Of a DNA stretch of 64,000 nucleotides, positions 35,394 through 45,045 are shown one piece after another (within the stretch, counting starts at the first letter, position 1; every line of letters starts with the position of its first letter). The DNA is from Nocardioides silvaticus. Its GTDB lineage: Bacteria > Actinomycetota > Actinomycetes > Propionibacteriales > Nocardioidaceae. The stretch covers positions 17,103 through 81,102 of the forward strand of contig NZ_QGDD01000013.1 of assembly GCF_003160695.1 (NCBI RefSeq), read 5' to 3'. A model generated the notes under the pieces. It saw only the letters and a list, made by a program, of their open reading frames with translations, had not been told where the DNA came from and did not search any database. The position numbers and the translations under genes were made by a program.

Positions 35394-35705
35394 GTGACGA
35401 CTTTGCTGATCAGCCTCGATCTCGATCCCGACCGGGCCACGGAGGTGGTCTCGCTGCTCCGGAGCGAGATGGCCCCGTGGATGCGCCAGCAGCCCGGGTT
35501 CGTCTCGAGCCACTGGCTGCTCGCCGAGGACCGCCGGCACTGCACCATCACCGTCGACTTCGAGTCCGAGGGCGACGCCGCCGCGGTCGCGAGGGCGACC
35601 CTCGCCCTCCCCTCCAACGCCGCCCGCTCCTGGAACGTCGGGCGGGTGGAGACGGTCGCCGACCTCGACTTCGCGCCCCGCCCGGGCCTGCGGGTGGAGG
35701 GCTAG
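35394..35705 (+). CDS. Small ABM-like (dimeric alpha/beta barrel) protein
   Basis: The 103-residue protein has features of the antibiotic-biosynthesis-monooxygenase/DUF4188-like barrel: an opening strand (TTLLISLDLDPD), a helix, the phrase QQPGFVSSHWLL and a final strand. Such proteins are often monooxygenases or quinone- or heme-binding. I chose GTG 35394 because GTAGGGATCGAG lies just upstream and the fold starts there; a longer frame reaches ATG 35310. Confidence 0.7.
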   Translation: MTTLLISLDLDPDRATEVVSLLRSEMAPWMRQQPGFVSSHWLLAEDRRHCTITVDFESEGDAAAVARATLALPSNAARSWNVGRVETVADLDFAPRPGLRVEG

Positions 35706-35712
35706 GGGCGGG

Positions 35713-35771
35713 TAGTCCCTGACGAAAAGCACCGGGATTGTGGGGATCTCGGTGCTTTTCGTCAGGGACTA
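35713..35771. terminator. 22-bp perfect inverted repeat between convergent genes
   Basis: The arms 35713-35734 and 35750-35771 are exact reverse complements with a 15-base loop. Each arm contains GACGAAAAGCACCG, so on either strand the stem has a T-rich side (GCTTTTCGTC). It separates the ABM-like gene from the LuxR-type gene and probably acts as a bidirectional terminator. Its length and perfection also fit a mobile palindromic element. Confidence 0.7.
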
Positions 35772-35791
35772 TCGCGCCTGCCGACTTCCCC

Positions 35792-38659
35792 TCAGCCGGC
35801 GAGGTGGGGGGCGAGGGCGCCGCGGTCGGCGGCGCCGGTGCGCTGGAGCAGGCGGGCGACGTGGGTCTCGACGGTGCGGACCGAGAGGAACAGACGTTCG
35901 GCGATGGCCTTGTTGGGGAGACCCTCGACGACCAGCTCGAGCACGTCGTACTCACGGGCGGTGACGCCGATGCGCTGGAGATGGGCGGGGACCCGGTCGC
36001 TGCCGACGGCCCGGCGAGGTACGGCGACGCCGGCCTCCCGCATCGCGACCCGGCAGGCGGAGGCGGCCTCGGTCTGGCCGTAGTCGACCAGCCCCTCGAG
36101 CGCCTGGCGGAACCACTGCTCCGGGGCCCCCCAGCCGTCGGCGGCGGCCGCGCGGGCGACGAGGACCCGGGCGTGCAGCTCCATCCACGGCTCGCGGCCG
36201 GGGAACGGCCACTCGGCGTCGGCGAAGACCCGCTCCGCCTGCTCCTTCTCCCCCGTCCGGCCCAGCGCCACGGCCTCGGCGCAGCGCTGCACGAACCGGT
36301 TGTACGGCGCGTTCGCCTGCGGTCCGGTGCGGATCACCTCCCGGGCCCAGGCACCCCGCTCGTCGTCGGGGTCGAGGACGGTCTCGAGCAGCGCCCAGAG
36401 CCCGCGGGTCGAGAACGGCAGCGACGGGAACCGGGCGGCCGCCTCGACCGCGGTCTCCCAGTGCCGGCGCGCCTCCTCGTAGCGGCCGCGGGTCAGCGCG
36501 ACCGGGCCGAGGACGTGTCCCGGGATCGCAACGGCGAGCATCGCGGCGTCGTGCGGCACGGCGCGGGACGCCTCGAGGTCGGCCGCCATCGCGTCCTCGT
36601 TGCCGAGGAGGCCGTGGGTCAGCGCCCGCACCATGAGGGCGACCGAGAGGTCGGGCAGCTTCAGCTTGGTCATCATCGCGATCGCGTTGTCGATCGCCGC
36701 CATCGCCTCGTCGAGCTCGAAGTAGCGGGTGCGCAGCATGTTGAGGTCGAGCTCGACGCGCGCGGCCGTGGCGATGGCCCCGGCCGCGAGGGCGGCACTG
36801 CGGGCGGCGAGCAGCCGTTCGTCGCTGGGCCGCCGGTGCACGATGTCGAGGGCGCCGAGCGCGGCGAGCAACCGGCAGCGCCACAGGACCAGGCCGGTGC
36901 GGTCGGCGAGCCGGAACCCCTCCTCGAACGCCTCCTCCGCCTCGACCACGTCCCGGCCGCGCGCCGCCTGGCCGACGATCTCCCAGGCCTCGCACGCGAC
37001 CTCGGGCCGGTCGGCTCCGACCTCGCTCAGCGCCGAGCGAGCCCGCTCGACGGCGAGGTCCTCCTGCTGCCGGCCGAGCGCGAGCCGGGCCTCGAGCACG
37101 TGGGTGAGGGCCGGGTCGCCCCCGGCCTCGGCGAGGGTCGCCTCGGCCTCGTCCCAGCGGCCGCCTGCCAGCAGCGCCCGCGCGAGCCGGAGCCGGAGCC
37201 GGGCCGACCGGTCGGACTGGTCGTCGAGCCCCCCGAGGACGCCGGTCAGGCTCGCCGCGGCTGCAACGGCCCGCGGGATGTCGCCGGCCAGGGCGTGCAC
37301 CTCGACCTCCGCCTCGCGGATGTCGAGGTCGAGGTCGCCGGCGAGGTCGGCGCCGGGGTGGTCCGACGCGCGGGCGAGCGCCTCGCCGGCGCTGCTCAGC
37401 GCGCCCCGGGCGATGGCCTCCCGCGCCGCCGCCAGCCAGTGCTCGGCCGCCCGACGGGCGTCGCCGGCCGCCTCGAACAGCTCGGCGAGTGCCTGCTCCG
37501 CGCCGGCGTCGCGGCCGGCGTCCTGGGCCGCGACGGCCTCGGCCAGCAACGCGGCCAGGCGGCGCCGGTCGGGCGGGAGCACGGTGGCGAGCACGGCCTC
37601 GCGGGTGAGCGCGTGCCGCATCGCGAACCCGTCGCCGTCGGGTACGACGAGGCGGTCGCGGGCCAGCTCCCGGATCGCGGCCGACGCGGTGCGGTCGTCC
37701 AGCCCGAGCGCGGAGCCGACCACCTGCCAGTCGAAGTCGGTGCCGAGCAGCGCGGCCGCCTCGATCACCTCGCGCGCCGTGGGCGAGAGTTGGTCGAGCC
37801 GGTCCTCGACCGACCGCGCGAACGAGGCGGGCACCGATGCCTCGAGCTCGGTCGCGACCCGCCACCCCGCCTGGCCCGGGCCCGCCGAAGGATCCTCGGC
37901 GAGCGTGCCGGAGGCCCGCAGGTCGGCGAGCACCTCCTCGACGAGCAGCGGGAAGCCCGCGGAGAACCGCAGGACCCAGTCCCGGAGGCCGTCCGGTGTC
38001 GCCCCGGACAGGCAGGCGTCGAGCATCTCCCCGACCTCGGCCTCGTCGAGCGGCTCCAGCGGCAGCACGTCCAGGGCACCCCGCGTCCGCAGCGCGCCGA
38101 CGAGCTCGGTGACGACGGGCGCGTCGTACGGCCGCGTCGTGGCGACCACCAGCAGCGGCACGTCGCGCACGTTGTCGGCGAGGTACTCCAGCACGCTGAG
38201 CGTCTCCGGGTCGGCCCAGTGCAGGTCCTCGACCAGGAGCAGCACCCCGGGGCCGTCGAGCGCGGTGGCCAGCCGCAGCAGGCCCTCGCCGACGAGCATC
38301 ACCGACGAGCCGCCCTCCTCGGGCGCGGTGCCGAGCTGCGGGGCCAGCCGCCCCAGCGCCGGGAGGTACGGCGCCAGCCGGCGGTCGTCCGGGACCGACC
38401 CGGTCCGCAGCCAGCCGAGCAGTGCCTCGCCCAACGGCCGCAACGGCACGGGCGCCGCCGACCGGACGGCCCGCCCGGCGAACACCGCCATCCCTGCCTG
38501 CTCCGCCTCCTCCACGACCGCGGCCGCGAGGCGGGACTTGCCGACTCCAGGCTCACCCTGCAGCACCCAGACGCCACCGCGACCTGAGCGCGGCAGCGCG
38601 AGCGCGTCCCGGAGCCGCGCCATCTCATCCGCCCGGGAGACGAGGACCGGACAACGCAC
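35792..38659 (-). CDS. LuxR-family ATPase regulator (LAL type) with TPR region
   Basis: The 955-residue protein has an N-terminal AAA/P-loop ATPase (Walker A GEPGVGKS at 35-42; Walker B LLLVEDLHWADPETLSVLEYL in part). A long helical TPR-like middle follows, then a C-terminal LuxR/FixJ helix-turn-helix (TAREYDVLELVVEG, IAERLFLSVRTVETHVARLL). LAL regulators of this size activate catabolic or secondary-metabolism genes; no obvious target cluster is adjacent. It starts at GTG 38659. Confidence 0.93.
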   Translation of the reverse strand: MRCPVLVSRADEMARLRDALALPRSGRGGVWVLQGEPGVGKSRLAAAVVEEAEQAGMAVFAGRAVRSAAPVPLRPLGEALLGWLRTGSVPDDRRLAPYLPALGRLAPQLGTAPEEGGSSVMLVGEGLLRLATALDGPGVLLLVEDLHWADPETLSVLEYLADNVRDVPLLVVATTRPYDAPVVTELVGALRTRGALDVLPLEPLDEAEVGEMLDACLSGATPDGLRDWVLRFSAGFPLLVEEVLADLRASGTLAEDPSAGPGQAGWRVATELEASVPASFARSVEDRLDQLSPTAREVIEAAALLGTDFDWQVVGSALGLDDRTASAAIRELARDRLVVPDGDGFAMRHALTREAVLATVLPPDRRRLAALLAEAVAAQDAGRDAGAEQALAELFEAAGDARRAAEHWLAAAREAIARGALSSAGEALARASDHPGADLAGDLDLDIREAEVEVHALAGDIPRAVAAAASLTGVLGGLDDQSDRSARLRLRLARALLAGGRWDEAEATLAEAGGDPALTHVLEARLALGRQQEDLAVERARSALSEVGADRPEVACEAWEIVGQAARGRDVVEAEEAFEEGFRLADRTGLVLWRCRLLAALGALDIVHRRPSDERLLAARSAALAAGAIATAARVELDLNMLRTRYFELDEAMAAIDNAIAMMTKLKLPDLSVALMVRALTHGLLGNEDAMAADLEASRAVPHDAAMLAVAIPGHVLGPVALTRGRYEEARRHWETAVEAAARFPSLPFSTRGLWALLETVLDPDDERGAWAREVIRTGPQANAPYNRFVQRCAEAVALGRTGEKEQAERVFADAEWPFPGREPWMELHARVLVARAAAADGWGAPEQWFRQALEGLVDYGQTEAASACRVAMREAGVAVPRRAVGSDRVPAHLQRIGVTAREYDVLELVVEGLPNKAIAERLFLSVRTVETHVARLLQRTGAADRGALAPHLAG

Positions 38660-38707
38660 GACGTGATCGTAGTGGTCCAGACCGGGCAGCCGAGTCTGCG
38701 GCGCGGC

Positions 38708-39793
38708 TCAGCCGATCACGCCGGCCTTCACGCACATCACGTCGGGCAGGTTGCTCGCGATCTGGCGCCAGGTGGCGCCGTCGTCGGCCGAGGCCCAGAC
38801 CGACCCGTTGCGGGCACCGAAGTAGATCCCGGCCGGGTCGTGGGTGTCGGCGCACAGGGCGTCGCGCATCACCCCGACGTAGAAGGCGTCGGGCAGGCCG
38901 TCGGTGCGCGCGGTCCACGTCGCGCCCGCGTCGTCGGACTGCCAGACGGCTGCCTGGGCGCCCGGGGGATAGCGGCTCTCGCCGGCGCCGTTCGGGAAGA
39001 CGTAGATCGTGTCCGGGCGGTGGGGGTGGACGACGATCGGGAACCCGAAGTCGCTCGACAGCTCGTCCCCGATCGAGGTCCACGAGCCGCCCTCGTCGTC
39101 GGAGCGGTAGACGCCGCCGTGGTTCTGCAGGTAGAGCCGCTCGGGCCGGCTCGGGTGCCGGGTCACCTTGTGCACGCACTGCCCGAACTCCGGGTACCGC
39201 TGCTCCTCGGGGAGGAAGTCCGCCCGGATGCCCTCGTTGCGCGGCGCCCACGATGCGCCGCCGTCGGTGGTCTGGTACACGCCGCCGGTCGAGATCGCTG
39301 CCGTGACCGACGCCGGGTCGACCGGGTGCGGGAGGATCGTGTGGAACGCCTGGCCGCCGAACCCCTCGCCCCACTCCGCCTTGTGCGGGTGGTTCCACAG
39401 CGCCTCCTCGAGCGCGAACGTCGCTCCGCGGTCGACCGACTTCCAGACCGCGCCCGGCTCGGTGCCGGCGTACAGCACGCCGTCCTCGCACCCGGGCACG
39501 ATCTGCCACACCCGTTCGACCGTCGCGCCGCTCCCCTCCGGGAACCGGATCGCTCCGCCCGGCGTCTCCTGCCAGGTCGCGCCGAGGTCGTCCGACCACC
39601 GCACCTGTGGGCCCAGCCAGCTCGACGACGCGCCCGAGAACAGCCGCGGCGTGCCGCCGCGGGTGTCGACGAGGCAGGAGTAGACCTCCTCCATGTCGTG
39701 GTGCGGCCCGCTCCACGACCACTCCTCGCGGCGGTCGTCGGACTGCCCGATCCAGAGCCCCTTCCGGGTGCCGACCATTACGACCGTGCTCAT
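38708..39793 (-). CDS. BNR/sialidase-like beta-propeller protein
   Basis: The 361-residue protein consists of repeated Asp-box (BNR) motifs such as SDDLGATWQE, SDDAGATWTA, SADDGATWRQ and SVDRGATFAL, spaced like blades of a six- or seven-bladed propeller. There is no signal peptide, so it is not an obvious secreted sialidase, and the catalytic Arg triad is not discernible. Related proteins are annotated as exo-alpha-sialidase or glycosyl hydrolase-like without evidence. It starts MSTVVMVGTRKGLWIG. Confidence 0.85.
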   Translation of the reverse strand: MSTVVMVGTRKGLWIGQSDDRREEWSWSGPHHDMEEVYSCLVDTRGGTPRLFSGASSSWLGPQVRWSDDLGATWQETPGGAIRFPEGSGATVERVWQIVPGCEDGVLYAGTEPGAVWKSVDRGATFALEEALWNHPHKAEWGEGFGGQAFHTILPHPVDPASVTAAISTGGVYQTTDGGASWAPRNEGIRADFLPEEQRYPEFGQCVHKVTRHPSRPERLYLQNHGGVYRSDDEGGSWTSIGDELSSDFGFPIVVHPHRPDTIYVFPNGAGESRYPPGAQAAVWQSDDAGATWTARTDGLPDAFYVGVMRDALCADTHDPAGIYFGARNGSVWASADDGATWRQIASNLPDVMCVKAGVIG

Positions 39794-39856
39794 CGCGTCC
39801 TCCTCCTCGGCAGGGCCGGACCGCGGTGTCGGTCCCGCTCCTCCTACATTGACCGA

Positions 39857-40759
39857 GTGACAGGCACGATGTCATCGGTCTCCGACAGCCGAATTCCGAC
39901 GAGGGGTACGGCGATCGGGCTGGTGATCATCGGCATCGCGTCGGTCCAGCTCGGGGCCGGTTTCGCCAAGACCCTCTTCGACGAGGTGTCGCCCACCGGC
40001 CTGGTCTGGCTGCGGCTGGCGTCGAGCGCGCTCGTGCTGCTCGCGCTGGCGCGCCCGCGGGTGCGGGGGCGCGACCGGGTCGACTGGCTGGTCGTGCTCG
40101 GGTTCGGTGCGTCGCTCGGGATCATGAACTGGGCCTTCTACCAGTCGTTCAGCCGGATCCCCATCGGCATCGCGGTGACCATCGAGTTCATCGGCCCGCT
40201 GAGCGTTGCCGTCCTCGGGTCGCGGCGGCGCCGCGACCTCGCCTGGGTGGGACTCGCCGCCGCCGGGGTGGTGCTGCTCGGCGCCGAGCGCGCCGACCTC
40301 GACCCGCTCGGTGTCCTCTTCGCGCTGGTCGCGGGCGGCTGCTGGGCCGCCTACATCCTGCTGAGCTCCCACACCGGCCGGCGCTGGGAGGGGCTCGACG
40401 GGCTGGCCGTCGCGAGCGCCGTCGCGGTGCTGCTCCTCACCCCCACGCTGGCCGGCACCGAACGCGACCCGCTGGCGGACCCGCGGATCCTCGCGTTCGG
40501 CGCGGCGGTCGGGCTGCTCTGCTCGGTCGTCCCCTACAGCTGCGAGCTGGTGGCGCTGCGCCGGCTCCGCGCGGCACAGTTCGGGGTGCTGATGAGCTTG
40601 GAGCCTGCCGCGGCCGCGATGGCCGGCCTGCTCGTCGTCGGCGAGCAGCTCGAGCCACTCCAGTGGCTTGCGATCGGGTGCGTGGTCCTCGCCAGCATCG
40701 GCGCCACCCGCACCTCGCCGCCCCCGGTCGAGCAGACGGCGCCACCGCCGGCCGGGTGA
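39857..40759 (+). CDS. EamA/RhtA-like inner-membrane exporter
   Basis: The 300-residue protein has ten membrane helices in two EamA halves (AIGLVIIGIASVQLGAGFAK, LDPLGVLFALVAGGCWAAYIL). This type exports amino acids such as threonine or homoserine, or related metabolites. TACATT at 39845-39850 is a good -10 box placing the RNA start at about GTG 39857, so translation may be leaderless. ATG 39869 is the alternative. Confidence 0.9.
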   Translation: MTGTMSSVSDSRIPTRGTAIGLVIIGIASVQLGAGFAKTLFDEVSPTGLVWLRLASSALVLLALARPRVRGRDRVDWLVVLGFGASLGIMNWAFYQSFSRIPIGIAVTIEFIGPLSVAVLGSRRRRDLAWVGLAAAGVVLLGAERADLDPLGVLFALVAGGCWAAYILLSSHTGRRWEGLDGLAVASAVAVLLLTPTLAGTERDPLADPRILAFGAAVGLLCSVVPYSCELVALRRLRAAQFGVLMSLEPAAAAMAGLLVVGEQLEPLQWLAIGCVVLASIGATRTSPPPVEQTAPPPAG

Positions 40760-40886
40760 GGCGGGGCGAGGCGGAACCTCGCACTCAGGATCATTTCACC
40801 GACATGTCATGTGCCGGTGATGTGCTCGGGCCGGATCCGGCGTACGTTGATCGCAACCCCCGAACTTCCCCCATCGGAGCGATGCC

Positions 40887-41123
40887 ATGTTCACCCCCAT
40901 GAACCAGCTCGTCCGGCTCGGCCAGGCCATCTCGGAGTGGCCGGTCGCGTCCCAGCAGCAGGCCCGCCGCAACGCCATGATCGCCCTCACCGACTGCGCC
41001 CAGCGACGCGCGGAGCGTGAGGACGTCGAGTCCTTCCTCGCCGAGCGTGCCGCCCTGAGGGACGCCGCGACGACCGGCGGCACAACCGCCGCCACCGATG
41101 CGGGAGTCGCCGCACACGCGTGA
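40887..41123 (+). CDS. Small helical protein, 78 residues, coupled to the downstream hydrolase
   Basis: The protein begins MFTPMNQLVRLGQAISEWPV, is mainly alpha-helical and ends in an Ala/Thr-rich tail. GGAG lies 7 bases ahead of the ATG. Its stop overlaps a GTG (41120) that is in frame with the hydrolase, suggesting one transcript. I recognise no family. Confidence 0.65.
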   Translation: MFTPMNQLVRLGQAISEWPVASQQQARRNAMIALTDCAQRRAEREDVESFLAERAALRDAATTGGTTAATDAGVAAHA

Positions 41124-41146
41124 CCGGGCTCGGGCACAATCTGCCC

Positions 41147-42079
41147 ATGCCCACTTCGACGCCCGACACGGCCCGGACGGCCTCGGTGACGTTCCACGAC
41201 ATCCTGTCCGACGACGGCACCCACGTCCGGGTGTGGACCAACGACCCCGACGGCGTCATCGACGGGCCGACCGTCGTGCTCTGCAACGGGCTGGGCACCA
41301 ACGCCTACATGTGGCCCGCGCTGCTCGACCCCGACTGCGGCGTCCGCGTCATCTCGTGGAACCACCGCGGCACCGGGGGCTCCGAGCGTCCGCGCGACAA
41401 GAGCCACGTGGAGATCGAGCACTTCGTCGAGGACGGCTTGTCCGTCATGGACCACTTCGGTGTCGACCGCGCCGTCCTCATGGGCTGGTCGATGGGCGTC
41501 AACACGATGTTCGAGCTCGCCGCCCGCAACCCCGAGCGCGTCGCCGGGCTGTTCGCGGTCTGCGGCGTGCCGGGCGACACCTTCCGCACGATGCTCGCGC
41601 CGTTCCGGCTCCCCCACCCCGTCGCGCGGGCGATCACGATCGGGGCCTGCCACGTCGGCAAGCTCACCGGCTGGGCCATCACGCCGATCACCAGCCGGCT
41701 GCCGATCGGCCCCCGCACCATCGCGTTCATCTCCCACACCGGCTTCATGTTCCCGGTCGCCGACCCCGAGCTCGCGGCGGTCGGGATCAAGGAGTTCATC
41801 AAGACCCCGGTGCAGTGGTACGCCCACATCGCGCTCGGCACCTCCAAGCACGCCCGGGTGTCACTGAGCGGGATCCACGTGCCGTCCCGGTTCGTCGCGG
41901 CGACCTACGACATCCTCGCCGGGGCCCGCGACATGTGGACCGCGGCGGAACGGCTCAGCGACGCCGAGTACATCGAGCTCCGCGGCTCGCACTTCATCCA
42001 GCTGGAACAGCCGGAGCGGGTGCACCAGCTGCTGCTGGAGTTCCTCGACAAGGTCGGGGTCACCGCGACCGACGGCTGA
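41147..42079 (+). CDS. Alpha/beta-hydrolase fold protein
   Basis: The 310-residue protein has the nucleophile elbow GWSMGV, an oxyanion region (LCNGLGTNAYMW), GTGGSERP, and the catalytic His in GSHFIQLEQPERV. This class covers esterases, haloperoxidase-like enzymes and C-C hydrolases; the substrate is unknown. CACAAT at 41134-41139 is a -10 candidate that would make ATG 41147 leaderless; GTG 41120, overlapping the previous stop, is the alternative and adds nine residues. Confidence 0.88.
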   Translation: MPTSTPDTARTASVTFHDILSDDGTHVRVWTNDPDGVIDGPTVVLCNGLGTNAYMWPALLDPDCGVRVISWNHRGTGGSERPRDKSHVEIEHFVEDGLSVMDHFGVDRAVLMGWSMGVNTMFELAARNPERVAGLFAVCGVPGDTFRTMLAPFRLPHPVARAITIGACHVGKLTGWAITPITSRLPIGPRTIAFISHTGFMFPVADPELAAVGIKEFIKTPVQWYAHIALGTSKHARVSLSGIHVPSRFVAATYDILAGARDMWTAAERLSDAEYIELRGSHFIQLEQPERVHQLLLEFLDKVGVTATDG

Positions 42080-42092
42080 GTACGCTCGCGGC

Positions 42093-43232
42093 ATGCGCGC
42101 TCGTCGTACTGCCCTGGTGCTGGCGGCGACCGCAGCGCTGCTCGTCGCCTGCGGCGAGGAGGACGAGCCGGACGCCGACGAACCGTCGCCGACCGCCGGC
42201 CGGACCGACGGGTCGTCCGGTGCCGCGACGCCGGACCCGGGGGACGGACCGAGCGTCGTCGCGACCGTCGCCACCGGGCTGGCCGTGCCCTGGGGTCTCG
42301 ACTTCCTGCCCGACGGAAGGGCGGTGGTCACCGAGCGCGACACCGCGCGGGTGCTCGTGCTGACGCCGTCGCGGGGGGACGCGGAGGCCGAGGTCACCGA
42401 GGTCGGCCGGATCCCTGAGACCGCGCCGCAGGGCGAGGCCGGGCTGCTCGGGGTCGCGGTCTCCCCCGACTTCGAGGACGACCGGTTCCTCTACTTCTAC
42501 GTCTGCACCGCCGAGGACAACCGGGTCGTGCGCGCCACCCTCGACGAGAAGGGGACGCTCGGCACGACCGAGCCGGTGCTGACCGGGATACCCGGCGGCG
42601 CGATCCACGACGGCGGGCGGCTCGAGTTCGGGCCCGACGGCCACCTCTACGTGTCGACCGGTGAGACCGGCGACGACCAGCTGGCGCGCGAGCGGGAGGG
42701 GTACGCCGGCAAGATCCTGCGGATCACGACCGAGGGTGAGCCCGCGCCCGGCAACCCCTTCGACGACGAGGTGTGGTCGTGGGGCCACCGCAACGTGCAG
42801 GGCCTGGCGTTCGACGACGGGGGGCGGCTGTGGGCCAGCGAGTTCGGCGCCAGCAGCTTCGACGAGCTGAACCTGATCGAGGCCGGGGATGACTACGGGT
42901 GGCCGACGGTCGAGGGCACCGGCGGCGAGCCCGACTTCCACGACCCTGCGCTGACCTGGCCGACCGAGGAGGCCTCGCCCTCGGGGTTGGCCTTCCTCGA
43001 CGGCGACCTCTGGATGGCGGCGCTGCGTGGGGGCCGGCTGTGGCGGATCCCGGTGTCCGCTGACGGCACGGAGGGCGTCGGTGAGCCGACGGCGCACTTC
43101 ACGGGTGAGTACGGCCGGCTGCGCACCGTCGCCGTCGCTCCCGACGGCCGGCTCTGGCTGACCACCAGCAACCTGGACGGGCGCGGGGACCCGGCGGCGG
43201 AGGACGACCGGATCCTCGCGGTCGCGCCCTGA
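42093..43232 (+). CDS. PQQ-dependent sugar dehydrogenase-like lipoprotein
   Basis: The 379-residue protein has a signal sequence with lipobox LLVAC (Cys20), then an acidic linker. A six-bladed propeller of the soluble glucose-dehydrogenase/Hhip-like group follows (ATGLAVPWGLDFLPDGR, GGAIHDGGRLEFGPDGHLYV, WSWGHRNVQGLAFDDGGRLW in the usual order, each quoted in part). The His and Arg residues of the PQQ site appear to be present (GAIHDGG, GHRNVQG). It should sit on the outer face of the membrane. Confidence 0.9.
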   Translation: MRARRTALVLAATAALLVACGEEDEPDADEPSPTAGRTDGSSGAATPDPGDGPSVVATVATGLAVPWGLDFLPDGRAVVTERDTARVLVLTPSRGDAEAEVTEVGRIPETAPQGEAGLLGVAVSPDFEDDRFLYFYVCTAEDNRVVRATLDEKGTLGTTEPVLTGIPGGAIHDGGRLEFGPDGHLYVSTGETGDDQLAREREGYAGKILRITTEGEPAPGNPFDDEVWSWGHRNVQGLAFDDGGRLWASEFGASSFDELNLIEAGDDYGWPTVEGTGGEPDFHDPALTWPTEEASPSGLAFLDGDLWMAALRGGRLWRIPVSADGTEGVGEPTAHFTGEYGRLRTVAVAPDGRLWLTTSNLDGRGDPAAEDDRILAVAP

Positions 43233-43244
43233 CCCGGCGCCGGC

Positions 43245-44192
43245 TCACAGGTCGGTGAGCGGGTCCCGTCGGTCCTGCGCGTCCCAGTCCGCGTTGAACT
43301 CGGAGTCCTTGCGGCTGATGATGTCGTGCCGCTCCTCCGCGGTGAGCGACTCCAGCAGCGCGGTCACCGATGGTGGCTGGCCGCTCACCTCGGGCGCGTC
43401 GTGGAGCGGGATGACCGTGTGGACGATGCGGTCGTCGTAGACGTGCACCGTGGTGAACGCCTGGTGCCCGTCGACCCCGGAGATCAGCCGGTCCAGCGGA
43501 GCGGGGTCGGTCGTGTAGCAGCTCGCCGAGGCGACCGAGACGGGCACGCCGGCGAACGTCGAGTGCGAGGAGTAGTGGTAGTGACCGCCGAGGACCTGGC
43601 GCACGTCGGTGCCCTCGATGACGGCCGCGAGCCGGTGCTGGTCGAACAGCTCGATGATCGCGGCGACCTCCATCGTCGGGGTCGGGATCGGCGGGTGGTG
43701 CATCGCGAGGATGGTGCCGTGCTCTGCTGGCGTGCTGAGCAGGTCGCGCAGCCAGTCGAGCTGGTCGTCGGTGAGCTCGCCGTGGTGGAAGCCGGGCACG
43801 CTGGTGTCGAGCGCGACGATCCGCAGGCCACCGAGGTCGTGGACCCGGTCCTGCGGGCCGTCGTCGTCGGAGTCGAACAGCGCCTTGGCGAACGGCGCCC
43901 GCTCGTCGTGGTTGCCCATCACCCACACGACCTGGGCACCCAGTGCCTCGGCGGCCGGCTCGACCACCTCCCGCAGCCGGGCGTAGGCCTCGGGCTCGGC
44001 CTTGTCGGCCAGGTCGCCGGTGAACACGAGTGCCTGCGGCCGCGGGTCGAGCCGGGTCAGCCGGTCGAGGGCGAGCACCAGCCCGCTCTCGGGAGCGACC
44101 ACGCCGTACTGCTTGGCGTCGTTCGCGAGCAGGTGCGGGTCGCTGAGGTGGGCGATCGTGAACCGCGGAGCGGGATGCTGGCCGTACTGCAC
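43245..44192 (-). CDS. Calcineurin-like metallophosphoesterase, CpdA-like
   Basis: The 315-residue protein has the complete dimetal set: LSDPHLL (DxH), FTGDLADK, MGNHDERAP, MHHPP and GHYHYSSH. The order and spacing resemble cyclic-nucleotide phosphodiesterases of the CpdA/Rv0805 kind; the true substrate is unproven. It has no signal peptide and starts at GTG 44192. It converges with the sugar dehydrogenase-like gene. Confidence 0.92.
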   Translation of the reverse strand: MQYGQHPAPRFTIAHLSDPHLLANDAKQYGVVAPESGLVLALDRLTRLDPRPQALVFTGDLADKAEPEAYARLREVVEPAAEALGAQVVWVMGNHDERAPFAKALFDSDDDGPQDRVHDLGGLRIVALDTSVPGFHHGELTDDQLDWLRDLLSTPAEHGTILAMHHPPIPTPTMEVAAIIELFDQHRLAAVIEGTDVRQVLGGHYHYSSHSTFAGVPVSVASASCYTTDPAPLDRLISGVDGHQAFTTVHVYDDRIVHTVIPLHDAPEVSGQPPSVTALLESLTAEERHDIISRKDSEFNADWDAQDRRDPLTDL

Positions 44193-44229
44193 GAGCCGAA
44201 ACTAGGGCATCGCGCCAAGGCGCGCGGCG

Positions 44230-45045
44230 CTATCGCCGCTCGATCCGGGCTCGGCGCGCGGCACGGCGCAGCGTGGTGAGGACCGCCGGGCCGAGGAGGG
44301 CGATGGCGAGCGCGTTGGTGATGGCGCGGCCGGTGTCCCACCCACCGGTGGACGTCAGCAGCGTGTAGACGCCGAACCGGTGGAGGTTCTCCAGCAGCGG
44401 CGCGCCCGGCGCGTAGGAGAGGTCGGTCGAGTCCTGGCCCGGCACCTGCACCCCGAGGATGAACGGCCAGCCCCAGAGGTTCATCAACAGGCCATAGGCG
44501 TAGGCCGCGAGGACGCCGTACCCGACGAGCATGAGGATCTCCCTGCGCCCGGAGACCCGGCGCGGCAGCAGCCCGGCGAACATGCCCACCCAGCCGGCCA
44601 CCAGCATCTGGAACGGCAGCCACGGCCCGACGCCGGCCGTCATCAGCGCGGATGCGAACAGCGAGGTGCAGCCGAGGACGAACCCGAACCCGGGACCGAA
44701 CACCCGCCCGCCCAGGATCAGCAGGAAGAAGACCAGCTCGAGGCCCGCCGTACCGGCGCTGACGCCGCGCAGCACGGCGTTGACCGCGCTGAGGACACCG
44801 AGGATCGCCAGCACCCGGGCGTCCATGCCGCCCTCGCTGATCTCGGCCAGGACGACCGCGAGGATGACCGGCAGCAGGCCGATGAACAGGAATGGCGGGT
44901 CCACCCGTTCGGCCGGGTCGGCCTCGAGGAGCAGCGGCCAGCCGAGCATCATCAGCCCGATCAGCGAGGCGAGGCCCAGGACGAGGGCGGACCGCAGCCC
45001 GATCGGTACGGCGACGTGCCGGTCGGTGTCGGCGACGGCGGTCAC
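44230..45045 (-). CDS. ECF transporter S component, probably for cobalamin
   Basis: The 271-residue protein has six or more membrane helices with the N-terminal cytoplasmic segment common in S components (the substrate-binding subunit). Long hydrophobic stretches such as LVLGLASLIGLMMLGWPLLL and an AYAYGLLMNLWGWPF loop are visible. The cobalamin assignment comes from context: it is the last gene of the operon behind a B12 riboswitch. It overlaps the ATPase gene by ATGA. Membership in the CbrT-like group is likely but not proven. Confidence 0.82.
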   Translation of the reverse strand: MTAVADTDRHVAVPIGLRSALVLGLASLIGLMMLGWPLLLEADPAERVDPPFLFIGLLPVILAVVLAEISEGGMDARVLAILGVLSAVNAVLRGVSAGTAGLELVFFLLILGGRVFGPGFGFVLGCTSLFASALMTAGVGPWLPFQMLVAGWVGMFAGLLPRRVSGRREILMLVGYGVLAAYAYGLLMNLWGWPFILGVQVPGQDSTDLSYAPGAPLLENLHRFGVYTLLTSTGGWDTGRAITNALAIALLGPAVLTTLRRAARRARIERR

